Below, in pieces: positions 35,140-44,005 of a DNA stretch of 64,000 nucleotides (its first letter is position 1; each line of letters opens with the position of its first letter). This stretch comes from Romboutsia maritimum (GTDB lineage: Bacteria; Bacillota; Clostridia; Peptostreptococcales; Peptostreptococcaceae), in contig NZ_NOJZ02000006.1 of assembly GCF_002251085.2 (NCBI RefSeq), positions 62,001 through 126,000 on the forward strand. Direction: 5' to 3'. A program made the translations under genes and the position numbers. The notes beneath the pieces were generated by a model. The model had not been told where the DNA came from. It searched no databases and saw only the letters and a program-made list of their open reading frames with translations.

Positions 35140-35511
35140 TTATCTTCTAGCTGCTCTTTTAGTTGGTTTACCTTTTTTAGTAACATTCTCATCTTTAACT
35201 CTAACTTTAGCTTGAGTTTGGCCTGGGAATATTATTTTAGGCTCTTCATTGTTTTTCTTATATATAGTAAATTTAAAACCTATAGCTTGAACAAATTCAG
35301 CTCTTAATGCTTCACATACTGCATTAGCAGTTTCTTTAGTATCAAGTCCTGCATTTTCAAGTATTGTAATTTTAACTATTTCTCTACTTTTTAACATTCC
35401 ATCAAGTTGTTCTAAAAAACTTTCAGTTACACCATCTTTACCTATTTGAGTAATAGGCTTTAAAGTGTTTGCTATAGATCTTAAGTATGCTCTTTGCTTA
35501 CCTTTTAACAT
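35140..35511 (-). CDS. yhbY: YhbY/CRM-domain RNA-binding protein
   Basis: Small ribosome-assembly-associated RNA-binding protein, 123 residues. CRM domain with family motifs LKGKQRAYLRSIANTLKP, IGKDGVTESF and the GxxF loop (here IGFKFTIYKKN), followed by a basic Lys/Arg tail. ATG follows AAGAGGTGACAAT. It is 23 bases after obg, the common Firmicute linkage. Confidence 0.95.
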   Translation of the reverse strand: MLKGKQRAYLRSIANTLKPITQIGKDGVTESFLEQLDGMLKSREIVKITILENAGLDTKETANAVCEALRAEFVQAIGFKFTIYKKNNEEPKIIFPGQTQAKVRVKDENVTKKGKPTKRAARR

Positions 35512-35534
35512 ATTGTCACCTCTTATTTCTTTTC

Positions 35535-36824
35535 CTAGTTATAGAATTCAAATTCTATTTCGTAAATTTTAACTGTATCTCCATCTTCTATTCCCATCTC
35601 TCTTAGTCTGTCAAATACACCTTGACTTTCCATAGCTTTTTGGAAATATTGAGTAGATTCCATATCCTCAAAGTTAACAGAGTACATAATTCTTTTAAGA
35701 GATTTACCTTTAACAACATATACTCCATCTTCTATCTCTATGCTTAAACCACCATCTTCATTGCTTTCATCTAATTCTGGTCTATACATTTCTTCTTCTG
35801 TAACTAATTCTACGTCTTCTACTTCTTTTAATATAGTAGAAACATAAGATATAACTTCATCTATACCTTGACGTGTAGCTGCTGACATTTTAAAGACTTT
35901 GTATCCTCTATTTTCTAATTCAGATTTAAAATCTTCAAATATACTTTCATCTTCTAATATATCAATCTTATTAGCTACTACTACTTGTGGTCTTGAAGCT
36001 AACTTTTCATTATAAAATTTAAGCTCATCATTTATTTTATCAAAATCTTCTAATGCATCTCTACCTTCTACTCCAGAAATATCTACTACATGAATTAATA
36101 CTTTTGTTCTTTCAACATGTCTTAAGAAATCATGTCCAAGTCCAATCCCTTCAGCAGCTCCTTCTATAAGTCCTGGTATATCTGCCAAAACAAAACTCTC
36201 TCCAAACTTAGTTTGAACAACTCCTAAATTCGGAGTTAACGTTGTGAAATGATAGTTTGCTATTTTTGGCTTTGCCTTAGTTACAACTGATAAAAATGTA
36301 GATTTACCTACATTAGGGAATCCTAAAAGTCCAACATCTGCTATCATTTTAAGTTCTAATGTTATCCATCTTTCATCTCCATCTGTTCCTGATTTTGCGA
36401 AAGCTGGAGCTTGTCTTACTGCATTAGCAAAGTGTTGATTTCCTTTTCCACCTCTACCACCTCTAGCAATTACCGCTCTATCGCCTTCAGCTTTTAAGTC
36501 TGCTAAAACAAGACCTGTTGCTTCATCTCTTATTACTGTACCAGCTGGTACTTTTAAAACTAAATCGTCTCCGTTTTTTCCAGCTTTTCTTTTCTTACTT
36601 CCATCTCCACCTGACTCAGCAAGATACTTTCTTTGGTACTTAAAATCCATTAAAGTTCTTAATCCTAAATCTACTTCAAAGATTACACTTGCACCACGTC
36701 CACCATCTCCACCATCAGGTCCTCCTGCTGGAACGTATTTTTCTCTTCTAAATGCTACCGAACCATTACCACCGTTACCGGCTTTAACAAAAATTCTAGC
36801 TTTATCTATAAACAAATTAATCAC
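35535..36824 (-). CDS. obg: GTPase Obg
   Basis: Essential ribosome-assembly and stress GTPase. 429 residues: glycine-rich OBG fold (GGNGSVAFRREK, GGPDGGDGGRG), GTPase domain with G1 GFPNVGKST, G3 DIPGLIEGA and NKID, and the C-terminal OCT domain. Ahead of it is the rpmA terminator, so it may rely on read-through or a promoter in the 36825-36895 gap. Confidence 0.98.
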   Translation of the reverse strand: MINLFIDKARIFVKAGNGGNGSVAFRREKYVPAGGPDGGDGGRGASVIFEVDLGLRTLMDFKYQRKYLAESGGDGSKKRKAGKNGDDLVLKVPAGTVIRDEATGLVLADLKAEGDRAVIARGGRGGKGNQHFANAVRQAPAFAKSGTDGDERWITLELKMIADVGLLGFPNVGKSTFLSVVTKAKPKIANYHFTTLTPNLGVVQTKFGESFVLADIPGLIEGAAEGIGLGHDFLRHVERTKVLIHVVDISGVEGRDALEDFDKINDELKFYNEKLASRPQVVVANKIDILEDESIFEDFKSELENRGYKVFKMSAATRQGIDEVISYVSTILKEVEDVELVTEEEMYRPELDESNEDGGLSIEIEDGVYVVKGKSLKRIMYSVNFEDMESTQYFQKAMESQGVFDRLREMGIEDGDTVKIYEIEFEFYN

Positions 36825-36895
36825 CTACTTGATTAAAACTTTTTTATTATTTTATCCTAAAAAGATATTTAAATTCTTATAAATGTCCACTTATA

Positions 36896-36925
36896 AGAAA
36901 AAGGAGTGCATCAACACTCCTTTTT
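36896..36925 (-). terminator. Terminator after rpmA
   Basis: AAAAAGGAGTG-TTGAT-GCACTCCTTTTT on the minus strand, between rpmA and obg. Confidence 0.85.
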
Positions 36926-36931
36926 AGTATA

Positions 36932-37222
36932 TTACTCAGCAACTGCTACTGGATATATACTTACTTTCTTTCTTTTCTTATCTTTTCTTTCGAATTTAAC
37001 TGTACCGTCTATTAATGCGAATAAAGTATCATCTCCACCTTTACCTACATTAGTTCCTGGATGTATTTTAGTACCTCTTTGTCTTACTATTATACTTCCT
37101 GCAGTAACTAGTTGTCCGTCGAATCTCTTAACACCTAATCTTTTAGCAACAGAATCTCTACCATTTTTAGAAGATCCTACCCCTTTTTTAGATGCAAGTA
37201 ACTGTAAGTTCATGTTTAACAT
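36932..37222 (-). CDS. rpmA: 50S ribosomal protein L27 with cleavable N-terminus
   Basis: L27, 96 residues; conserved [19 protein letters not shown] follows the N-terminal extension [10 protein letters not shown]. In Firmicutes this extension is removed by the Prp protease, exposing the residues that reach the peptidyl-transferase centre. The prp gene lies directly upstream, as expected. ATG follows GGGGGTGACTCCAAAT. Confidence 0.97.
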   Translation of the reverse strand: MLNMNLQLLASKKGVGSSKNGRDSVAKRLGVKRFDGQLVTAGSIIVRQRGTKIHPGTNVGKGGDDTLFALIDGTVKFERKDKKRKKVSIYPVAVAE

Positions 37223-37235
37223 TTGGAGTCACCCC

Positions 37236-37553
37236 CTACTTTTTTAAGATTTTTATATTTTTTGGGTATTCCCGTTTAATTTCTTCAATAGCTAATTGAA
37301 AATGATTTAATAATAGTTGAGAATTTGCTAGATGCGCATCTTTAACAATACACTCTATATGGCCTTCTTTTCCTATTACACTTTCAAATTCAACTTTCTG
37401 TAATTTGTCTAAAGAATTTATGACTGCAACTGCATTAGATGTAACTGCAGCACACACTATATCATAACCTATTTCAGCATAATCAGCATGTCCCTTTAAA
37501 CAAAAACCTTGAAGCATAAAGTCATCATTATAATAATATTTAACTTTTATCAT
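37236..37553 (-). CDS. prp: Ribosomal-processing cysteine protease Prp
   Basis: 105-residue cysteine protease (YsxB/Prp family) that cleaves the N-terminal extension of L27. Catalytic His lies in FCLKGHADYAE (about His21) and Cys in YDIVCAAVTS (about Cys34). It is located between rplU and rpmA, the usual rplU-prp-rpmA order. Confidence 0.96.
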   Translation of the reverse strand: MIKVKYYYNDDFMLQGFCLKGHADYAEIGYDIVCAAVTSNAVAVINSLDKLQKVEFESVIGKEGHIECIVKDAHLANSQLLLNHFQLAIEEIKREYPKNIKILKK

Positions 37554-37566
37554 TATAATCCACTAA

Positions 37567-37878
37567 CTAAGCGTTTATTTTTTCTATAACTATCTTAGTG
37601 TATGGTTGACGATGTCCTTGCTTTCTTCTGTAGTCTTTCTTAGCTTTATACTTGAAAACTATTATTTTCTTAGCTTTACCTTGTTCAACAACTTTTGCTT
37701 GAACAGAAGCACCTTCAACAACTGGAGCTCCAACTACTAACTCTCCGTTTTTAGTGCAAGCTAATACTTCATTTAAAGTTACAACATCACCTGCGTTAGC
37801 TTCTAACTTTTCAACGAATAATACATCACCTTCAGCAACTTTATATTGCTTTCCACCTGTTTTTACTATAGCGTACAT
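37567..37878 (-). CDS. rplU: 50S ribosomal protein L21
   Basis: L21, 103 residues, beginning [14 protein letters not shown] with C-terminal [18 protein letters not shown] at 37878 is chosen over the GTG three codons earlier, because that GTG belongs to the ribosome binding site GAGGAGGTG. First gene of rplU-prp-rpmA, preceded by an L21 leader and a strong promoter. Confidence 0.98.
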   Translation of the reverse strand: MYAIVKTGGKQYKVAEGDVLFVEKLEANAGDVVTLNEVLACTKNGELVVGAPVVEGASVQAKVVEQGKAKKIIVFKYKAKKDYRRKQGHRQPYTKIVIEKINA

Positions 37879-37883
37879 TAAAT

Positions 37884-37962
37884 ACACCTCCTCGGTCTCA
37901 AACTCGCCATAAAAGGTACCTCATAAGAAGATTTAAACCTGTTCTGTGCGGCATTACAGTTA
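37884..37962 (-). ncRNA. Ribosomal protein L21 leader
   Basis: The minus strand reads GCCGCACAGAACAGGTTT, then GAGGTACC and TTTTATGGCGAGTTTGAGACC up to the GAGGAGGTG ribosome binding site. This is the conserved L21 leader of Firmicutes, thought to bind L21 for feedback control. Confidence 0.88.
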
Positions 37963-37965
37963 TTA

Positions 37966-37994
37966 ATAATACTACTATCTTGTCGATTTGTCAA
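37966..37994 (-). promoter_or_regulatory. Sigma-A promoter of rplU
   Basis: Minus strand TTGACA (37989-37994), exactly 17 bases, TATTAT (37966-37971). The -35 box starts at the last base before the rng stop codon. Confidence 0.85.
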
Positions 37995-39398
37995 CTAGCT
38001 ATTATAAATAATATTTATTTTTTCATGATGCATCTCGTCATCAGATTGTAGCAATACAATTATACCATATTTTTTGCTTATTTTTTGAATTATATCCATA
38101 AATTTATCTTTTATAAGTATATAATTATTTATATTTAATTCTATAGTTATATTTTTATAAGATGTATGCTCACTTATTCTCATTATTTCTTTTTCTATGT
38201 CATCTAATATATATTTAATTGACTTTATAACTGCATCTCCTTCACAAGACAAGCATTTAGTCAAATAGTAATCATTTACTGAATTTTTTTCTCTTTTTCT
38301 TGCAACTTCCACTAACCCTAATCTAGTCATTCCTAAAACTTCAGACTTTCTTTTGTCTTTTTGTAGCTCACTATTTAAAGTTTCTATCAAATTATCTTTA
38401 TACTCTTTTTTATGCATATCTATAAAGTCAATTATTATAATTCCACCTATATCTCTAATTCTTAGCTGCCTAGCTATCTCTATAGCAGCTTCTATATTGG
38501 TTTTATAAACAGTTTCATCAAGTTTTGCACTTCCTGTAAATTTGCCTGTGTTAACATCAATCACTGTAAGTGCTTCCGTTTTATCAATTATTAAATATCC
38601 ACCACTTTTTAACCAAACTTTTTTATTAAGACATTTTTTAATTTGTCCTTGTACTCTATATAAATCAAATATATCTTTATTTTCTTCTAATGTTACTTTT
38701 TTTACGTACTCATTATTTATAGATTTTAATATAGTTTTTATTTCTTCATATTTTTGTATAGTGTTTACAACTATTTTATCTACAGATTCATTCATATTAT
38801 CTTTTATATATTTTGTAGCTAAGTCTAATTCTTTATATAACAATTTAGGTCCAATACCTAACTTATACTCTTTACATATTTTTTCATATTTTTGTTTTAG
38901 ACTTTCTATATCTTCCAATAGTTCTTCTCTATCGCATCCTTGTGCTTCCGTTCTTATTATCAAACCTAAATTTTCTTTATTAATAGAGTTAACAATTTTC
39001 TTTAATCTAAATCTTTCTTTTTCATTAGTAATTTTATTTGACATAGTGCATCTATCATTTGAAGGTATATAAACTAAATATCTTCCAGCCAAACTTATTT
39101 CTAAATTTAGTTTAGCACCTTTAGTCCCTATTCCTTCTTTAGCTATTTGAACTAAAACTTCTTGTCCTGATTTAATTTCTTTATTTTTATATAAAGGAAG
39201 ATATGCTAATTTTTCAAATCCCACATCTACAAAACATGCTTCTATTCCTGGTTTTACATTCTTCACGATACCTCTATATATATTTGATACTACCTTGCTT
39301 TCTATGTTGTCTTCTATAAGTAGTTCCATCAATTTATCATCTTCTAATATTGCTGTTTTTTGAGATGATACTAAAGATTCTATTATTATTTTTTTCAT
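37995..39398 (-). CDS. rng: Ribonuclease E/G family protein
   Basis: Single-strand-specific endoribonuclease acting in rRNA maturation and mRNA decay. 467 residues: an S1 domain (IYRGIVKNVKPGIEACFVDVGFEKLAYL, about 40-110, split motif), the RNase H-like part, then the DNase I-like catalytic part with VIDVNTGKFTG (Asp ligand) and IIIDFIDM. A CLSCEGD motif provides the CPxCxG-type Zn link. Length equals RNase G, without the long RNase E tail. ATG follows GGAAGTGAATTA. Confidence 0.93.
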   Translation of the reverse strand: MKKIIIESLVSSQKTAILEDDKLMELLIEDNIESKVVSNIYRGIVKNVKPGIEACFVDVGFEKLAYLPLYKNKEIKSGQEVLVQIAKEGIGTKGAKLNLEISLAGRYLVYIPSNDRCTMSNKITNEKERFRLKKIVNSINKENLGLIIRTEAQGCDREELLEDIESLKQKYEKICKEYKLGIGPKLLYKELDLATKYIKDNMNESVDKIVVNTIQKYEEIKTILKSINNEYVKKVTLEENKDIFDLYRVQGQIKKCLNKKVWLKSGGYLIIDKTEALTVIDVNTGKFTGSAKLDETVYKTNIEAAIEIARQLRIRDIGGIIIIDFIDMHKKEYKDNLIETLNSELQKDKRKSEVLGMTRLGLVEVARKREKNSVNDYYLTKCLSCEGDAVIKSIKYILDDIEKEIMRISEHTSYKNITIELNINNYILIKDKFMDIIQKISKKYGIIVLLQSDDEMHHEKINIIYNS

Positions 39399-39436
39399 TA
39401 ATTCACTTCCTTTGCTTATATATTAACTATAATATC

Positions 39437-39463
39437 AAAAAGGTGGGTAAATACCCACCTTTA
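39437..39463 (-). terminator. Terminator between the radical SAM pair and rng
   Basis: AAAGGTGGGTA-TTTACCCACCTTTTT on the minus strand, 25 bases beyond the stop at 39488. Confidence 0.85.
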
Positions 39464-39487
39464 AATCTTCTATATATAATTTTTTAA

Positions 39488-40186
39488 TTACATAGGAGAA
39501 ACTAATTGCCCATCTTCAACTACATATAAATCTCTTCTTAATATATCTACATCTAAAGGATCCATTTCTAATTCTAATAAATCTAATATTTTAGGTATAA
39601 ATATGTTGTTATTTAAATTAGCCTTAGAACCTGTAGCTATAGTAGCTGTAAAAGTAAGTGATTTATCTTCTAAACTTAATAAGTCAAAGTTTTTTATCAT
39701 TGGTCTTATGTTAGATTCCACTATTTTACCTTTTTTATTTTTCTTAGTTATCATTATTTCTTCTTGATTCATAAAATCTACTATTTTGGATTTTATAAAT
39801 TCTTTGCTTAATGCTCTCTGTAATTCTATATCGAATAAATATTCACCATATTCTATTGTAGAAGCTAAAGATTCAGTTTGACTAGTTATTTCCTCAGCTT
39901 TAATAAACTCTATCCCCGGTGGAAGTTGTTCATTAATTCTGTTTAAAAATTCTTCTGTAGTTAAGTCGTCTTCTATCTCAATATCTACATATTCTCCCTG
40001 ACTTTCAGTTCCTAATGCTAGTGCATTTCCATAACTCATTTTGGGATGAGGGTTAAATCCTTGTGAATAAGATAATTCTATTTCAGCTCTTCTAAATGCT
40101 CTTTGTAATAATCTTTGTACATCAAGGTGTGATATATATATCATATCTCCCTCTTTTTTAAATTTAACTCTTATTATTTTACTCAT
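39488..40186 (-). CDS. TIGR03936-type radical SAM-linked protein
   Basis: 232-residue protein of unknown function (DUF2344 family) that always sits beside, or is fused to, the YgiQ-like radical SAM protein upstream. Recognisable start IIRVKFKKEGDMIYISHLDVQRLLQRAFRRA (quoted in parts: FKKEGDMIYISHLD, LLQRAFRRAEIELSYSQGF, NPHPKMSYGNALALG). Start at ATG 40186 is preferred; the ATG at 40195 is only two bases from its GGGG site. It overlaps the upstream gene end (40189) almost exactly, implying coupling. Confidence 0.9.
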   Translation of the reverse strand: MSKIIRVKFKKEGDMIYISHLDVQRLLQRAFRRAEIELSYSQGFNPHPKMSYGNALALGTESQGEYVDIEIEDDLTTEEFLNRINEQLPPGIEFIKAEEITSQTESLASTIEYGEYLFDIELQRALSKEFIKSKIVDFMNQEEIMITKKNKKGKIVESNIRPMIKNFDLLSLEDKSLTFTATIATGSKANLNNNIFIPKILDLLELEMDPLDVDILRRDLYVVEDGQLVSPM

Positions 40187-40188
40187 AA

Positions 40189-42033
40189 TTAACATAACCC
40201 CTTTCCTATGTCATGTGTATTTATTCCACACCCATTACATTTATGTCTACAGTCAGGAGATATTGTATATTGTTTTGCTTTTTCATTTTCTCTTTCTAAG
40301 AACTTCTTAGTAACACCAACATCTATATGATCCCAAGGGAATACTTCTTCATATTCTCTTTCTCTATTAGCATAAAACTCTATACTTAAATCATTTTTCT
40401 CTATAGCGTCTTTCCATGTATCTAAATTAAAGTGTTCTGACCACCCATCAAACTTCGCTCCAGACTTAAATGCATCATATATAACTTTCCCTATTTTTCT
40501 GTCTCCTCTAGCTATAACAGCTTCCATTAAACTAGTTTTTGAATCATGGTAGTTATATTTTATGTCTCTATTTTTTAACTTTTTAACTAAATGTCTTTGC
40601 TTTTCTATAACATCTTCTGTTTTATCTTGTCCATGCCATTGGAATGGTGTAAATGGTTTAGGTACAAATGTAGAAGTACTTACTGTAACTCCAAAGTTTC
40701 TTGTTAGTTTTCCATTATGAACATTTCTGTATGTATCTATAACATCATAAGCAAGTTTAGATATTCCATCTAAATCATCGTAAGTTTCAGTTGGAAGACC
40801 TATCATAAAGTAAAGTTTAACATTATTCCATCCCATTTCAAATGCTTTTCTAGTAGCATTTGATAAGTCTTCTTCTGTTACACCTTTATTTATTACATCT
40901 CTTAGTCTTTGAGTACCTGCTTCAGGTGCAAATGTTAAACCTGATTTTCTTACTTGTTGTATTTTTTCAGCTATCTCCATAGAGAAATTATCTAATCTTA
41001 AAGATGGTAAAGATATACCTATATTCTTAGGTGTATATTCTTCTACTAAATAATCTGTAAGCTCTGATAATTGACTATAATCACTTGTACTTAAAGAAGA
41101 TAATGATATTTCATCATATCCAGTATTCTTAACTAAAGCAGCAAGAATTTCTTTAAGTCTTTCTACACTTTTTTCTCTTATCGGTCTATATATCATCCCT
41201 GCTTGACAGAATCTACATCCTCTTGTACATCCTCTGAATAATTCTAAAACTATTCTATCGTGTACAGTATCTATGTAAGGTACTATTAATCTATCTGGGT
41301 AATCTACATTTTCTAGATTTTTTATTATTCTTTTCTGTGGCTTAGATGGTACATCTTCTCTATTTGGCACAACTTCTTTTACAGTCCCATCTTCATTATA
41401 TGAAACATCATAAAAACTAGGTATATAAACACCTTGTATCTTAGATACTTGATATAAAAAGTCTTCTCTTGTAGTCTTATTTTTCTTCCATTTTTTGTAC
41501 TCTGATATTACTTCTAGGTTTACTTCTTCACCTTCACCTAAAATTACTATATCAACAAAATCAGCTAATGGCTCAGAATTATAAGCACAAGGTCCTCCTA
41601 CTAATATAAATGGATCATCTAATTTTCTTTCCTTTTTAAACAATGGTATATTAGCTAAATCTAATATATTTAATATATTTGTATATGAAAGCTCATATTG
41701 AAGTGTAAATGTTACAAAATCAAAGTTAGTTATCGGCTCTCTTGACTCTAATGCGAATATTGGAATATTTTTTTCTATCATTATATTTTCCATATCAATC
41801 GCAGGAGAATATACTCTTTCACAAAATACTTCTTCGTCTTTATTTATTACATGATAAAGTATATGACTTCCTAAATGACTCATTCCAACCTCATAAAGGT
41901 CTGGGAAGCATTGTGCATATCTTATTAAGTTTTTATTTGTAGTATCTTTATGAATCGAATTTATTTCATTTCCAAGATATCTAGCAGGCTTCTCAACCTT
42001 CTTTAGTACTCTCTTTAATTCTACCTTATTCAT
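40189..42033 (-). CDS. Radical SAM protein, TIGR03960 / YgiQ-like family
   Basis: 614-residue radical SAM enzyme of unknown reaction. The N-terminal cobalamin-binding-like region (CFPDLYEVGMSHLGSHILY) is followed by the [4Fe-4S] triad FRGCTRGCRFCQAG (about residues 263-276) and a C-terminal pair of cysteine groups (CRHKCNGCG). Only the CxxxCxxC cluster is certain. Its partner follows at 39488-40186. ATG at 42033, after GGAGGTTTCAATAATAA. Confidence 0.92.
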   Translation of the reverse strand: MNKVELKRVLKKVEKPARYLGNEINSIHKDTTNKNLIRYAQCFPDLYEVGMSHLGSHILYHVINKDEEVFCERVYSPAIDMENIMIEKNIPIFALESREPITNFDFVTFTLQYELSYTNILNILDLANIPLFKKERKLDDPFILVGGPCAYNSEPLADFVDIVILGEGEEVNLEVISEYKKWKKNKTTREDFLYQVSKIQGVYIPSFYDVSYNEDGTVKEVVPNREDVPSKPQKRIIKNLENVDYPDRLIVPYIDTVHDRIVLELFRGCTRGCRFCQAGMIYRPIREKSVERLKEILAALVKNTGYDEISLSSLSTSDYSQLSELTDYLVEEYTPKNIGISLPSLRLDNFSMEIAEKIQQVRKSGLTFAPEAGTQRLRDVINKGVTEEDLSNATRKAFEMGWNNVKLYFMIGLPTETYDDLDGISKLAYDVIDTYRNVHNGKLTRNFGVTVSTSTFVPKPFTPFQWHGQDKTEDVIEKQRHLVKKLKNRDIKYNYHDSKTSLMEAVIARGDRKIGKVIYDAFKSGAKFDGWSEHFNLDTWKDAIEKNDLSIEFYANREREYEEVFPWDHIDVGVTKKFLERENEKAKQYTISPDCRHKCNGCGINTHDIGKGLC

Positions 42034-42258
42034 TTATTATTGAAACCTCCAATAAATTTTATTGTTTTATAAGCATAAGTATTATTATACACGATATAAT
42101 ATTATGTATCAAAAGTTTATTAAAATATCTCTTTGTAGTTTTTCCAATTTATTTCATAATTATATGATTAATTCTTTTTATTTTTTATAAAAATTCATAA
42201 TAACTATTAATATTAGTTTTCTAATGATTTATAATTAAACTATGCATAAATCATTTTT

Positions 42259-42288
42259 TTGTTTGAAGCATAACTATGTGGGTATAAT
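42259..42288 (+). promoter_or_regulatory. Probable sigma-A promoter of the flavodiiron gene
   Basis: TTGTTT (42259-42264), 18 bases, perfect TATAAT (42283-42288), 34 bases before the start codon. The rest of the 288-base gap toward the divergent radical SAM gene shows nothing else. Confidence 0.6.
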
Positions 42289-42321
42289 CTTTATATCACG
42301 TTAATTTTAGGAGGAATCGTA

Positions 42322-43515
42322 ATGAGTGGAGTATTTAAAATAAAAAAGGATATCTACTTTACAGGTGTTGTAGACAAAGATTTAAAAGTCTTTGATATAA
42401 TAATGGAAACTGAATTCGGAACTACTTATAACTGCTATTTAATCAAAGACGAAAAAACTGTTTTATTTGATACTGTAAAGCCAAATTTCAAAGAAGAATT
42501 TTTAAACAATATATCAGAAGTTACTGATATTAAAGATATAGACTATGTTGTAATTCATCATACTGAACCTGATCATGCTGGTAGCTTAAAATATATCTTA
42601 GACTTAAATCCTAACATAGAAGTTTTCTGTACTAAAGCAGCTAAATTATACTTAGATGAACAAATAAACAAACCATTTAAATGCCATGTTATAAAAGATG
42701 GAGAAACTTTAAACATAGGAAAGCGAAATATTAAATTTATAACAGCACCTTTCTTACACTGGGCAGATACTATGTTCACTTATATCGAAGAAGATAAAAC
42801 ATTATTTACTTGTGATGCATTTGGATGTCACTTTGCAAGTGTAGATGCTGATGCTGTTGAAAGTGAAGACTATTTAAAATCAACTAAGCACTACTACGAC
42901 TGTATAGTTAAACCTTTTGCTAAGCACGTATTAAATGCTATAAATAAAGTTGTTGAACTTAATATCGATTTTGATACTATATTAACTTCTCACGGTCCAA
43001 TGCTTACTAAAGATCCAATGGCAGCTGTTAAAAGATATCTAGATTGGTCAACTGAAGTTATCAATACCTCTAATCAAAATCAAATTGCTGTATTCTATTT
43101 ATCTGCTTATAATAATACGTTAGTAATGGCTAAAAAAATAGAAGAAGGATTAATTTCTCAAGGAGCAAAAGTAACATTATACGATTTAGAAAATATAAAT
43201 TTAAAAGAAATGCATGATGCAGTTGTTATGTCTAAAGTTATATTACTAGGTTCTCCAACAATTAATAGAACAATGGTTAAGCCTATGTGGGATTTATTCT
43301 CTGTTATAGATCCAATGGCTAATCAAGGTAAAATTGCTGGAGTATTCGGATCTTATGGCTGGAGCGGAGAAGGAATAACTATGGCTGAAGCATTACTTAA
43401 ATCTATGGCTTTTAAAATGCCACTTTGTACTATAAAGAAAAAATTCTTCCCTTGTGATGAAACTCTAAATGAATGTTTTAATTTAGGAGTGGAATTTGCT
43501 AAACTAGTGAAATAA
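42322..43515 (+). CDS. fprA: FprA-family A-type flavoprotein (flavodiiron protein)
   Basis: Cytosolic oxygen or NO reductase that protects anaerobes, 397 residues. N-terminal metallo-beta-lactamase-like domain with diiron ligands in HHTEPDHAGS (about 76-85), HWADTMF and CDAFGCH. C-terminal flavodoxin domain starts near 250 (AVFYLSAYNNTLVMA) and binds FMN; LLGSPTINR lies in the flavin loop. No rubredoxin or reductase domain is fused. ATG follows TAGGAGGAATCGTA. Confidence 0.96.
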   Translation: MSGVFKIKKDIYFTGVVDKDLKVFDIIMETEFGTTYNCYLIKDEKTVLFDTVKPNFKEEFLNNISEVTDIKDIDYVVIHHTEPDHAGSLKYILDLNPNIEVFCTKAAKLYLDEQINKPFKCHVIKDGETLNIGKRNIKFITAPFLHWADTMFTYIEEDKTLFTCDAFGCHFASVDADAVESEDYLKSTKHYYDCIVKPFAKHVLNAINKVVELNIDFDTILTSHGPMLTKDPMAAVKRYLDWSTEVINTSNQNQIAVFYLSAYNNTLVMAKKIEEGLISQGAKVTLYDLENINLKEMHDAVVMSKVILLGSPTINRTMVKPMWDLFSVIDPMANQGKIAGVFGSYGWSGEGITMAEALLKSMAFKMPLCTIKKKFFPCDETLNECFNLGVEFAKLVK

Positions 43516-43526
43516 TTAATATATAA

Positions 43527-43567
43527 ACAAAAAGGTGAACTCTAAAATATGAGTTCACCTTTTTGTT
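43527..43567. terminator. Bidirectional terminator between fprA and mgsA
   Basis: AAAAAGGTGAACTC-TAAAATAT-GAGTTCACCTTTTT, a 14-base arm hairpin between convergent genes. Confidence 0.92.
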
Positions 43568-43573
43568 TATATA

Positions 43574-43987
43574 TTAATTTCTTTGAATCTTAGTTTTTCT
43601 AACTTCCCTCCAAGCAAGCTCTCCTCTATCTAGCGCTTTTATAAAAATTTCCGCTGACGCTAAATTAGTTGCTATAGGTACATGATATACATCACATAAT
43701 CTAATTAGAGCTTGTATATCTGGTTCATGTGCCTGAGATGTAAGTGGATCTCTTAAAAATATAACTAAATCAATATCTTGAGTTACCAATAAAGACCCAA
43801 TCTGCTGATCTCCTCCTAAAGGTCCTGAAGCTAGTCTATTAATTTTTAGCTTAGTTTCATCCATGATTCTCTTTGCTGTTGTTCCAGTTGCATAAAGTTT
43901 ATATCTACTCAATATAGATTCATAACCTATACAAAATCCTACAATTGTATCTTTCATTTCATCATGTGCTACTAATGCTACATTCAT
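43574..43987 (-). CDS. mgsA: Methylglyoxal synthase
   Basis: Converts dihydroxyacetone phosphate to methylglyoxal and phosphate. 137 residues; ALVAHDEMKD at the N-terminus, phosphate loop TGTTAKRI and catalytic SGPLGGDQQIG, with FLRDPL. Last gene of the cell-shape cluster (rodA is 18 bases upstream). ATG follows ACGGAGGTATAT. Confidence 0.96.
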   Translation of the reverse strand: MNVALVAHDEMKDTIVGFCIGYESILSRYKLYATGTTAKRIMDETKLKINRLASGPLGGDQQIGSLLVTQDIDLVIFLRDPLTSQAHEPDIQALIRLCDVYHVPIATNLASAEIFIKALDRGELAWREVRKTKIQRN

Positions 43988-44005
43988 ATATACCTCCGTT
44001 ATGCG

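Noticed and set aside
38542-39072. 176-residue rightward frame
   Set aside because: Shadow of rng on the other strand, AT-rich composition only.
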